Source of the DNA: Zea mays
Lineage: Eukaryota; Streptophyta; Magnoliopsida; Poales; Poaceae
DNA length: 64,000 nucleotides
Assembly (NCBI RefSeq): GCF_902167145.1
Contig: NW_023366937.1
Coordinates: 1-64,000, forward strand
Direction: 5' to 3'
This document shows positions 38,978 through 50,007 of the stretch, one piece after another. The notes under the pieces were generated by a model. The model searched no databases. It worked only from the letters and a program-made list of their open reading frames with translations, and was not told where the DNA came from. The translations under genes and the position numbers were made by a program. Numbering within the stretch: the stretch's first letter is position 1; each line of letters starts with the position of its first letter.

Positions 38978-41900
38978 TTCTTGGTCAAAAATCCGTAGGT
39001 CTTAGCCTCTAGTATTATTGAAAATGGTCGCTCATGGCTATTTTCATAAAAAATGGGGGTTGTGTGGCCATTTATCATCGACTAGAGGCTCATAAACCTC
39101 ACCCCACATATGTTTCCTTGCCATAGATTACATTCTTGGATTTCTGGTGGAGACCATTTCTTGGTCAAAAATCCGTAGGTGTTAGCCTTCGGTATTATTG
39201 AAAATGGTCGTTCATGGCTATTTTCGACACCCACATATGTTTCCTTGCCATAGATCACATTCTTGGATTTCTGGTGGAGACCATTTCTTGGTCTAAAATT
39301 CGTAGGTGTTAGCCTCTAGTATTATTGAAAATGGTCGCTCATGGCTATTTTCAAGGTCGCTCATGGCTATTTTCATAAAAAATGGGGGTTGTGTGGCCAT
39401 TTATCATCGACTAGAGGCTCATAAACCTCACCCCACATATGTTTCCTTGCCATAGATCACATTCTTGGATTTCTGGTGGAGACCATTTCTTGGTCAAAAA
39501 CTCGTACGTGTTAGCCTTCGGTATTATTGAAAATGGTCGTTCATGGCTATTTTCGACAAAAATGGGGGTTGTGTGGCCATTGATCATCGACCAGAGGCTC
39601 GTACACCTCAACCACATATGTTTCCTTGCCATAGATCACATTCTTGGATTTCTGGTGGAGACCATTTCTTGGTCAAAAATCCGTAGGTGTTAGCCTTCGG
39701 TATTATTGAAAATGGTCATTCATGGCTATTTTCGGCAAAATGGGGGTTGTGTGGCCATTGATCGTCGACCAGAGGCTCATACACCTCACCCCACATATGT
39801 TTCCTTGTCGTAGATCACATTCTTGGATTTCTGGTGGAGACCATTTCTTGGTGAAAAATCCGTAGGTGTTAGCCTTCGATATTATTGAAAATGGTCGTTC
39901 ATGGCTATTTTCGACAAAAAAGGGGGGTTGTGTGGCCATTGATCATCGACCAGAGGCTCATACACCTCACCCCACATATGTTTCCTTGCCATAGATCACA
40001 TTCTTGGATTTCTGGTGGAGACCATTTCATGGGCAAAAATCCGTAGGTGTTAGCCTTCGGTATTATTGAAAATGGTCGTTCATGGCTATTTTCGACAAAA
40101 ATGGGGGTTGTGTGGCCATTGATCATCGACCAGAGGCTCATACACCTCACCCCACATATGTTTCCTTGCCATAGATCACATTCTTGGATTTCTGGTGGAG
40201 ACCATTTCTTGGTCAAAAATCCGTAGGTGTTAGCCTTCGGTATTATTGAAAATGGTCGTTCATGGCTATTTTCGACAAAAATGGGGGTTGTGTGGCCATT
40301 GATCATCGACCAGACACTCATACACCTCACCCCACATATGTTTCCTTGCCATAGATCACATTCTTGGATTTCTGGTGGAGACCATTTCTTGGTCAAAAAT
40401 CCGTAGGTGTTAGCCTTCGGTATTATTGAAAATGGTCGTTCATGGCTATTTTCGACAAAAACGGGGGTTGTGTGGCCATTGATCATCGACCAGAGGCTCA
40501 TACACCTCACCCCACATATGTTTCCTTGTCAGAGATCACATTCTTGGATTTCTGGTGGAGACCATTTCTTGGTCAAAAATCCGTAGGTGTTAGCCTTCGG
40601 TATTATTGAAAATGGTCGTTCATGGCTATTTTTGACAAAAATGGGGGTTGTGTGGCCATTGATCGTCGACCAGAGGCTCATACACCTCACCCCACATATG
40701 TTTCCTTGCCATAGATCACATTCTTGGATTTCTGGTGGAGACCATTTCTTGGTCAAAAATCCGTAGGTGTTAGCCTTCGGTATTATTGAAAATGGTCGTT
40801 CATGTCTATTTTCGACAAAAATGGGGGTTGTGTGGCCATTGATCATCGACTAGAGGCTCATACACCTTCATTCATGGCTATTTTCGACAAAAATGGGGGT
40901 TGTGTGGCCATTGATCATCGACCAGAGGCTCATACACCTCACCCCACATATGTTTCCTTGCCATAGATCACATTCTTGGATTTCTGGTGGAGACCATTTC
41001 TTGGTCAAAAATCCGTAGGTATTATTCTTGGATTTCTGGTGGAGACCATTTCTTGGTTAAAAATCCGTAGGTGTTAGCCTTCGATATTATTGAAAATGGT
41101 CGTTCATGGCTATTTTCGACAAAAATGGGGGTTGTGTGGCCATTGATCATCGACCAGAGGCTCATACACCTCACCCCACATATGTTTCCTTGCCATAGAT
41201 CACATTCTTGGATTTCTGGTGGAGACCATTTCTTGGTCAAAAATCCGTAGGTGTTAGCCTTCGGTATTATTGAAAATGGTCGTTCATGGCTATTTTCGAC
41301 AAAAATGGGGGTTGTGTGGCCATTGATCATCGACCAGAGGCTCATACACCTCACCCCACATATGTTTCCTTGCCATAGATCACATTCTTGGATTTCTGGT
41401 GGAGACCATTTCTTGGTCAAAAATCCGTAGGTGTTAGCCTTCGGTATTATTGAAAATGGTCGTTCATGGCTATTTTCGACAAAAATGGGGGTTGTGTGGC
41501 CATTGATCATCGACCAGACGCTCATACACCTCACCCCACATATGTTTCCTTGCCATAGATCACATTCTTGGATTTCTGGTGGAGACCATTTCTTGGTCAA
41601 AAATCCGTAGGTGTTAGCCTTCGGTATTATTGAAAATGGTCGTTCATGGCTATTTTCGACAAAAATGGGGGTTGTGTGGCCATTGATCATCGACCAGACG
41701 CTCATACACCTCACCCCACATATGTTTCCTTGTCAGAGATCACATTCTTGGATTTCTGGTGGAGACCATTTCTTGGTCAAAAATCTGTAGGTGTTAGCCT
41801 TCGATATTATTGAAAATGGACGTTCATGGCTATTTTTGACAAAAATGGGGGTTGTGTGGCCATTGATCGTTGACCAGAGGCTCATACACCTCACCCCACA

Positions 41901-44900
41901 TATGTTTCCTTGCCATAGATCACATTCTTGGATTTCTGGTGGAGACCATTTCTTGGTCAAAAATCCGTAGGTGTTAGCCTTCGGTATTATTGAAAATGGT
42001 CGTTCATGTCTATTTTCGACAAAAATGGGGGTTGTGTGGCCATTGATCATCGACTAGAGGCTCATACACCTTCATTCATGGCTATTTTCGACAAAAATGG
42101 GGGTTGTGTGGCCATTGATCATCGACCAGAGGCTCATACACCTCACCCCACATATGTTTCCTTGCCATAGATCACATTCTTGGATTTCTGGTGGAGACCA
42201 TTTCTTGGTCAAAAATCCGTAGGTGTTATTCTTGGATTTCTGGTGGAGACCATTTCTTGGTTAAAAATCCGTAGGTGTTAGCCTTCGATATTATTGAAAA
42301 TGGTCGTTCATGGCTATTTTCGACAAAAATGGGGGTTGTGTGGCCATTGATCATCGACGAGAGGCTCATACACCTCACCCCACATATGTTTCCTTGCCAT
42401 AGATCACATTCTTGGAGTTTTGGTGGAGACCATTTCTTGGTCAAAAACTCGTACGTGTTAGCCTTCGATATTGTTGAAAATGGCCGTTCATGGCTATTTT
42501 CGACAAAAATGGGGGTTGTGTGGCCATTGATCATCGACCAGAGGCTCGTACACCTCACCCCATATATGTTTCCTTGCCATAGATCACATTCTTGCATTTC
42601 TGGTGGAGACCATTTCTTGGTCAAAAATCCGTAGGTGTTAGCCTTCGGTATTATTGAAAATGGTCGTTCATGGCTATTTTCGACAAAAATGGGGGTTGTG
42701 TGGCCATTGATCATCGACCAGACGCTCATACACCTCACCCCACATATGTTTCCTTGCCATAGATCACATTCTTGGATTTCTGGTGGAGACCATTTCTAGG
42801 TCAAAAATCTGTAGGTGTTAGCCTTCGGTATTATTGAAAATGGTCGTTCATGGCTATTTTCGACAAAAATGGGGGTTGTGTGGCCATTGATCATCGACCA
42901 GACGCTCGTACACCTCACCCCACATATGTTTCCTTGTCGTAGATCACATTCTTGGATTTCTGGTGGAGACCATTTCTTGGTCAAAAATCCGTAGGTGTTA
43001 GCCTTCGATATTATTGAAAATGGTCGTTCATGGCTATTTTTGACAAAAATGGGGGTTGTGTGGCCATTGATCATCGACCAGACGCTCATACACCTCACCC
43101 CACATATGTTTCCTTGCCATAGATCACATTCTTGGATTTCTGGTGGAGACCATTTCTTGGTCAAAAATCCGTAGGTGTTAGCCTTCGGTATTATTGAAAA
43201 TGGTCGTTCATGGCTATTTTCGACAAAAATGGGGGTTGTGTGGCCATTGATCATCGACCAGACGCTCATACACCTCACCCCACATATGTTTCCTTGTCAG
43301 AGATCACATTCTTGGATTTCTGGTGGAGACCATTTCTTGGTCAAAAATCTGTAGGTGTTAGCCTTCGATATTATTGAAAATGGTCGTTCATGGCTTTTTT
43401 TGACAAAAATGGGGGTTGTGTGGCCATTGATCGTTGACCAGAGGCTCATACACCTCACCCCACATATGTTTCCTTGCCATAGATCACATTCTTGGATTTC
43501 TGGTGGAGACCATTTCTTGGTCAAAAATCTGTAGGTGTTAGCCTTCGGTATTATTGAAAATGGTCGTTCATGTCTATTTTCGACAAAAATGGGGGTTGTG
43601 TGGCCATTGATCATCGACTAGAGGCTCATACACCTTCATTCATGGCTATTTTCGACAAAAATGGGGGTTGTGTGGCCATTGATCATCGACCAGAGGCTCA
43701 TACACCTCACCCCACATATGTTTCCTTGCCATAGATCACATTCTTGGATTTCTGGTGGAGACCATTTCTTGGTCAAAAATCCGTAGGTGTTATTCTTGGA
43801 TTTCTGGTGGAGACCATTTCTTGGTTAAAAATCCGTAGGTGTTAGCCTTCGATATTATTGAAAATGGTCGTTCATGGCTATTTTCGACAAAAATGGGGGT
43901 TGTGTGGCCATTGATCATCGACGAGAGGCTCATACACCTCACCCCACATGTGTTTCCTTGCCATAGATCACATTCTTGGATTTTTGGTGGAGACCATTTC
44001 TTGGTCAAAAACTCGTACGTGTTAGCCTTCGATATTGTTGAAAATGGCCGTTCATGGCTATTTTCGACAAAAATGGGGGTTGTGTGGCCATTGATCATCG
44101 ACCAGAGGCTCATACACCTCACCCCATATATGTTTCCTTGCCATAGATCACATTCTTGCATTTCTGGTGGAGACCATTTCTTGGTCAAAAATCCGTAGGT
44201 GTTAGCCTTCGGTATTATTGAAAATGGTCGTTCATGGCTATTTTCGACAAAAATGGGGGTTGTGTGGCCATTGATCATCGACCAGACGCTCATACACCTC
44301 ACCCCACATATGTTTCCTTGCCATAGATCACATTCTTGGATTTCTGGTGGAGACCATTTCTAGGTCAAAAATCTGTAGGTGTTAGCCTTCGGTATTATTG
44401 AAAATGGTCGTTCATGGCTATTTTCGACAAAAATGGGGGTTGTGTGGCCATTGATCATCGACCAGACGCTCGTACACCTCACCCCACATATGTTTCCTTG
44501 TCGTAGATCACATTCTTGGATTTCTGGTGGAGACCATTTCTTGGTCAAAAATCCGTAGGTGTTAGCCTTCGATATTATTGAAAATGGTCGTTCATGGCTA
44601 TTTTTGACAAAAATGGGGGTTGTGTGGCCATTGATCGTCGACCAGAGGCTCATACACCTCACCCCACATATGTTTCCTTGCCATAGATCACATTCTTGGA
44701 TTTCTGGTTTTGACCATTTCTTGGTCAAAAATCCGTAGGTGTTATTCTTGGATTTCTGGTGGAGACCATTTCTTGGTTAAAAATCCGTAGGTGTTAGCCT
44801 TCGATATTATTGAAAATGGTCGTTCATGGCTATTTTCGACAAAAATGGGGGTTGTGTGGCCATTGATCATCGACCAGAGGCTCATACACCTCACCCCACA

Positions 44901-46545
44901 TATGTTTCCTTGCCATAGATCACATTCTTGGATTTCTGGTGGAGACCATTTCTTGGTCAAAAATCCGTAGGTGTTAGCCTTCGGTATTATTGAAAATGGT
45001 CGTTCATGGCTATTTTCGACAAAAATGGGGGTTGTGTGGCCATTGATCATCGACCAGAGGCTCATACACCTCACCCCACATATGTTTCCTTGCCATAGAT
45101 CACATTCTTGGATTTCTGGTGGAGACCATTTCTTGGTCAAAAATCCGTAGGTGTTAGCCTTCGGTATTATTGAAAATGGTCGTTCATGGCTATTTTCGAC
45201 AAAAATGGGGGTTGTGTGGCCATTGATCATCGACCAGACGCTCATACACCTCACCCCACATATGTTTCCTTGTCAGAGATCACATTCTTGGATTTCTGGT
45301 GGAGACCATTTCTTGGTCAAAAATCCGTAGGTGTTAGCCTTCGATATTATTGAAAATGGTCGTTCATGGCTATTTTTGACAAAAATGGGGGTTGTGTGGC
45401 CATTGATCGTTGACCAGAGGCTCATACACCTCACCCCACATATGTTTCCTTGCCATAGATCACATTCTTGGATTTCTGGTGGAGACCATTTCTTGGTCAA
45501 AAATCCGTAGGTGTTAGCCTTCGGTATTATTGAAAATGGTCGTTCATGTCTATTTTCGACAAAAATGGGGGTTGTGTGGCCATTGATCATCGACTAGAGG
45601 CTCATACACCTTCATTCATTGCTATTTTCGACAAAAATGGGGGTTGTGTGGCCATTGATCATCGACCAGAGGCTCATACACCTCACCCCACATATGTTTC
45701 CTTGCCATAGATCACATTCTTGGATTTCTGGTGGAGACCATTTCTTGGTCAAAAATCCGTAGGTGTTATTCTTGGATTTCTGGTGGAGACCATTTCTTGG
45801 TTAAAATCCATAGGTGTTAGCCTTCGATATTATTGAAAATGGTCGTTCATGGCTATTTTCGACAAAAATGGGGGTTGTGTGGCCATTGATCATCGACGAG
45901 AGGCTCATACACCTCACCCCACATATGTTTCCTTGCCATAGATCACATTCTTGGATTTTTGGTGGAGACCATTTCTTGGTCAAAAACTCGTACGTGTTAG
46001 CCTTCGATATTATTGAAAATGGTCGTTCATGGCTATTTTCGACAAAAATGGGGGTTGTGTGGCCATTGATCATCGACCAGAGGCTCATACACCTCACCCC
46101 ACATATGTTTCCTTGCCATAGATCACATTCTTGCATTTCTGGTGGAGACCATTTCTTGGTCAAAAATCCGTAGGTGTTAGCCTTCGGTATTATTGAAAAT
46201 GGTCGTTCATGGCTATTTTCGACAAAAATGGGGGTTGTGTGGCCATTGATCATCGACCAGACGCTCATACACCTCACCCCACATATGTTTCCTTGCCATA
46301 GATCACATTCTTGGATTTCTGGTGGAGACCATTTCTAGGTCAAAAATCTGTAGGTGTTAGCCTTCGGTATTATTGAAAATGGTCGTTCATGGCTATTTTC
46401 GACAAAAATGGGGGTTGTGTGGCCATTGATCATCGACCAGACGCTCGTACACCTCACCCCACATATGTTTCCTTGTCGTAGATCACATTCTTGGATTTCT
46501 GGTGGAGACCATTTCTTGGTCAAAAATCCGTAGATGTTAGCCTTC

Positions 46546-46550
46546 GATAT
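46546..46550. repeat. Target-site duplication GATAT, left copy
   Basis: GATAT before the zeon-like 5' LTR is repeated at 53977-53981 after the 3' LTR. Together with flanking sequence it restores the knob180 motif CTTCGATATTATTGAAAA. Confidence 0.93.
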
Positions 46551-47204
46551 TGTTGGGGGCCTTCGGCTTCCGAAGGTCCTCAAAAACATGATTTAACAGT
46601 GTTTCTAGAGTGTAATGTGTGAACAGGTACCTTCGGACTTATGTCAAAGAGGGAGAACCTCAAAAGATACGAAGGTTGGCAGTGCCGAAGCTGTGAAGCA
46701 GGAAAGCTTCGGCATGTTCGCAGAAAAGGGAACCGACTTAAAGATGAAAAGGCCATTTAGACCTCGATAGATTGCTATGGAATTATCACCAAATGTAAAG
46801 GGCATGTATGTAATTTTGTATGGGTTGTATCCCGTGCCTATAAATAGGTGAACAGTACCCCCGTACTGTTCACGCTGACTTGGCATTTGCTTTTGCGTCA
46901 CGCTTGTACTTTTTATCTTCTCTCAGGACCGAAGGTACATTTGTAATTTGAAATCATTTCTATTTTTCCATGTTAATAAAATAGAAATGATTCTATGATG
47001 ATGCTTATATTATATTTCATGCTTTATATGAATCCTTCGTCATTACTTGTTATGTTCACGAAGGTATGTCTCTTATGACCTTCGTCCAAAGCTCATTATC
47101 TCCCGAAGGGACATAATGCTTCGAAGGACGAAGGGCTTTAACACTTAACACTTTTTATGTTGCCTTGTTCTTAACTCTTAGCATTTGAGAACAAGTCCCC
47201 AACA
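46551..47204 (+). repeat. zeon-like 5' LTR
   Basis: A 654-bp LTR, TGTTGGGG...CCCCAACA. It is rich in CTTCGG/CCGAAG motifs. TATAAATA lies at 46839-46846 and a possible polyadenylation signal AATAAA at 46975-46980. Confidence 0.93.
46839..46846 (+). promoter_or_regulatory. Putative TATA box of zeon-like 5' LTR
   Basis: TATAAATA about 288 bp into the LTR, conserved in the 3' LTR at 53611-53618. The likely promoter of the genomic RNA and of gag; motif-based. Confidence 0.6.
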
Positions 47205-47205
47205 T

Positions 47206-47216
47206 TGGCGCCCACC
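47206..47216 (+). other. Putative primer-binding site, zeon-like element
   Basis: TGGCGCCCACC one base after the 5' LTR. The leading TGG pairs with a tRNA CCA end; the tRNA was not identified. Confidence 0.7.
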
Positions 47217-47278
47217 TCCGGTGAACTCACTTCCATTTCCTGAGCTTTTCGACACCTTCGGCAAGCATCAGCTTCGTC

Positions 47279-48796
47279 ATGCCGCCGAAGAAGGCTTCAG
47301 CACCAGGGGCTGGCACGCTGCAGCCGCTGGACCCCAATCAAGACGTCCTTTCTCTCAGAGAGGCACGAAGCCAGAAGAGGAAGGCTACCAGTCCAACACA
47401 TCCGGAGGATGATCTAGATCAGGAGATTCAGAATCTGGAAATCCTTCAGCAGCAGGTTCAACGCAGGAAGGAGAAGATGGCCAGGCTAGCTGAACTGCAG
47501 AGGCAGATAGATGAAGCCTCTGAAGAAGTTCGTCATCTTGCTCAGGATGAGCAACACCGAAGGCCTCAGCATCAAGACCTTCATCAGGAGGGCTTTCACA
47601 ACGAAGACGACTGGTATGACAATTTCCATCGTGGGAATTTTGTTTTTGATGATACTTCTCCCCTGTCCGCTGAGTTACAGGCTACACCTTGGCCTCCGTC
47701 CTACAAGCCGCCTCAGCTCCCCGTATTTGATGGCCATTCAGACCCGAAGCAGTTCTTGATGAGCTACGAAGCAACAGTGTCTTCGTACGGTGGCAATGCT
47801 TCAGTCATGGCCAAATCTTTCGTTATGGCTGTCAGAAGTGTTGCTCAAACCTGGTATTCCTCCCTTCGACCAGGAACGATCACTTCATGGCAGAAGCTGA
47901 AGGATTTGTTGTTAACCAGTTTTCAAGGATTTCAGACGAAGCCGGTCACTGCTCAGGCTCTGTTCCAGTGCACTCAGGACCACGAAGAATACCTTCAGGC
48001 ATATGTCCGAAGGTTTCTGCGTCTAAGGGCACAGGCGCCGACAGTGCCCAATGAGATTGTCATTGAGGCCATGATCAAGGGGCTTCGGCCAGGGCCATCA
48101 GCGCAGTATTTTGCCAGGAAGCCACCACAAACGCTGGAGAAGCTGCTCCAGAAGATGGATGAATATATTCGAGCTGACAATGATTTTCGCCAAAGAAGGG
48201 AGGAGGCCTTCAGATTTTCTGAGATGACCAGGGGCTTCGGAGGAAGATTCTATCCGAAGCATGTCAGATCAATTCATAATTCCAATCAAAATGATGATAA
48301 GGGGAGCCAGCAGCAAAGGCCACAGTACTCCTCACAGACTTCGGGGCAACAGCAAAGCACCTTTCGACCACCAGCTCCAAGAGGCAGAGGCGCCAGGGGC
48401 TTCGGCGGAAGATTCGGGGATCAACCCAGAAGAATATTTTGCTTATTCTGTGGTGAAAACAAAGGTCATACTACCAGGATGTGTCATGTTACCATTCAGA
48501 AGCAAAAAGAGATAGCCGAAGCTGCCGCGCAACAGGCTCAGCCGAAGCAGGTCATGCACACTGCTTCGTATCATTCGCCCTACATCCCAGAATATGTGGG
48601 CAACCATCCTGTAGTCTCTGCTGCTTCGGCAAGTCAGCCTTCAGCTTCCTGGCAACAGCCCCCGCCTCCACCTCCGTTGCAACAAGGCCAGCAGCCAGAA
48701 GGGAGCCAATATGCTCCACATCAAAGGGACTTCAGAGAACAGTCCGAAGCTCGCACGGTCAACAGCACCGTGCCAGAGTCAAAACACATCTATTGA
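47279..48796 (+). CDS. gag: zeon-like Gag
   Basis: A 505-residue Gag, expected to form the virus-like particle that packages element RNA. The N terminus is basic, followed by a coiled-coil-like stretch (about 45-90), then a plant gypsy-type retrotransposon gag domain (about 175-275, with AQTWYSSL and the HEEYLQAYVRRF segment). A Gln/Gly/Arg-rich stretch leads to the knuckle CLFCGENKGHTTRMC at 388-402, spaced CX2CX5HX4C, one residue longer than the usual CX2CX4HX4C. The C-terminal 100 residues are Gln/Pro-rich. It starts with MPPKK 74 bp after the 5' LTR. No pol frame follows, so it seems to be the only plus-strand protein of the element. Confidence 0.87.
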   Translation: MPPKKASAPGAGTLQPLDPNQDVLSLREARSQKRKATSPTHPEDDLDQEIQNLEILQQQVQRRKEKMARLAELQRQIDEASEEVRHLAQDEQHRRPQHQDLHQEGFHNEDDWYDNFHRGNFVFDDTSPLSAELQATPWPPSYKPPQLPVFDGHSDPKQFLMSYEATVSSYGGNASVMAKSFVMAVRSVAQTWYSSLRPGTITSWQKLKDLLLTSFQGFQTKPVTAQALFQCTQDHEEYLQAYVRRFLRLRAQAPTVPNEIVIEAMIKGLRPGPSAQYFARKPPQTLEKLLQKMDEYIRADNDFRQRREEAFRFSEMTRGFGGRFYPKHVRSIHNSNQNDDKGSQQQRPQYSSQTSGQQQSTFRPPAPRGRGARGFGGRFGDQPRRIFCLFCGENKGHTTRMCHVTIQKQKEIAEAAAQQAQPKQVMHTASYHSPYIPEYVGNHPVVSAASASQPSASWQQPPPPPPLQQGQQPEGSQYAPHQRDFREQSEARTVNSTVPESKHIY

Positions 48797-50007
48797 CAAA
48801 TATCCTACCTTAATAGCAATCTTTTTCATTCGGTTTTATTTTTTCTAATAAAGGACATTGTTTAGGTTTCATGTAATTAGTTTCGTTGATTCCTACAAGA
48901 AAAATATGTTTTCTTCACAGGTTTGTGATAATAAAAAGGACCTTCGGACTATCGAAAATCCTTCGAAGCAACAAAAAGTCGTTCTAAGGAACGCAGAGTA
49001 AGTCTGACGAAGTCACAAAAAGTCGTTCCGAAGGGAGCGCAGTGTAAGTTTTCTGCTCCAAAGTCGTTCCAAAAGGAATGCAGAGCATACAGCGAAAAGT
49101 CAACGCTGATACCGCCTAAGTAAAAGGCGAAGAAGCTCCAAAGACGTTCCTAAGGGAATGCAGAGCTTATACCGCCTAAGTAAAAGGCGAAGAAGTTCCA
49201 AAGACGTTCCTAAGGGGATGCAGAACTTACAGCGAAAAATAAACGCTGATTCCGCTGAAGTAAAAGGCGAAGAAGCTCCTAAGGGAGGCTTATAATGAAA
49301 AAGTCAGTATTGATACAAAAGATTGTGCCCCATTGCAGGAATGTGTGTATCTTCGGCACAAAATATCATTTTGCATAACATAACATCATCACATCATTTT
49401 GCATAGCATAATCATCATACATCATGCTGCATGTGGCACAAGAAGGGGGCATGTTATCGATCTTCGGAAAATGCTTTGAAAAGGGGCAAATCATGCCAAG
49501 TTACAGGGAGAAACAATATTGATTTTCGAGGTATAGCTTCGGAGATTATTTTTACGAAGCTTGGATATTTCTTATCAGAACACTATGGATATTGTCGTGA
49601 TAAATGATAAATTCTTCTTCACGAAGCATGAAAAGAAGGGAAGGTGTTTTTTCGTCGAAGACTCAAAAATGGTACGTGTTTAAAGTTTCATGCATCGTAA
49701 AGAATTGAATCATAAAACAAGTATATTACATACAGGATTACAGAATATTACACAAATCATATATCAAATGTTTTTTGCAATAGCACTTAGTCTTCCCTAA
49801 GTACTATCTCTGCAGCTTCGTTCAGCAGTCGATCGACAACCTGATCCATGATAGCTTCGTCCATCTTTTTAATTTCGTCGTCATCTTTAGGCTGAGGGCC
49901 CGAAGATGCTTGAGTAGGATCTGAGTGAGGACGGGACACGACTACATTACTATTACAAATCGCAAACAGATCTTAAAAGCCTAAAGATTACAACACGGTA
50001 AAAACTA
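48797..50007 (+). other. Non-coding middle of zeon-like element
   Basis: About 1.2 kb with no credible ORF on either strand, in the place where an autonomous relative would begin pol. A short tandem-repeat block lies at about 48970-49290. Confidence 0.7.
48970..49290 (+). repeat. Short tandem repeats in zeon-like element
   Basis: Two near-perfect 60-bp units (about 49111-49170 and 49171-49230), each containing CCGCCTAAGTAAAAGGCGAA and GACGTTCCTAAGG, followed by a degenerate partial copy. Related AAAGTCGTTCC...GGAACGCAG units lie upstream (about 48970-49090). GCCT...AGGC within the unit could form a small hairpin. Confidence 0.75.

Larger units (their letters stand above)
38973..46550 (-). 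repeat. knob180 array with higher-order repeats
   Basis: Minus-strand knob180. The first kilobase (38973 to about 40047) is the reverse complement of about 57225-58840, except that the latter carries about 540 bp (three monomers) more. From about 40500 a higher-order pattern appears. The rare variants CCTTGTCAGAGATC and TTCATGTCTATTTTCG recur at intervals of 1,204, 1,564 and about 1,976 bp. Two fusion junctions recur with them: ACACCTTCATTCATGG (about 40865, 42069, 43633, 45609) and a GTTATTCTTGG-type junction (about 41025 with one change, then 42225, 43790, 44742, 45766). Confidence 0.92.

Noticed and set aside
46644..46901. 85-codon antisense ORF in the zeon-like LTR (also 53416-53673)
   Set aside because: Present in both LTRs simply because they are identical; it covers the TATA box region and shows no domain.
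48797..50007. Remnant pol in the zeon-like element
   Set aside because: No protease, reverse transcriptase, RNase H or integrase motif could be found in any frame.
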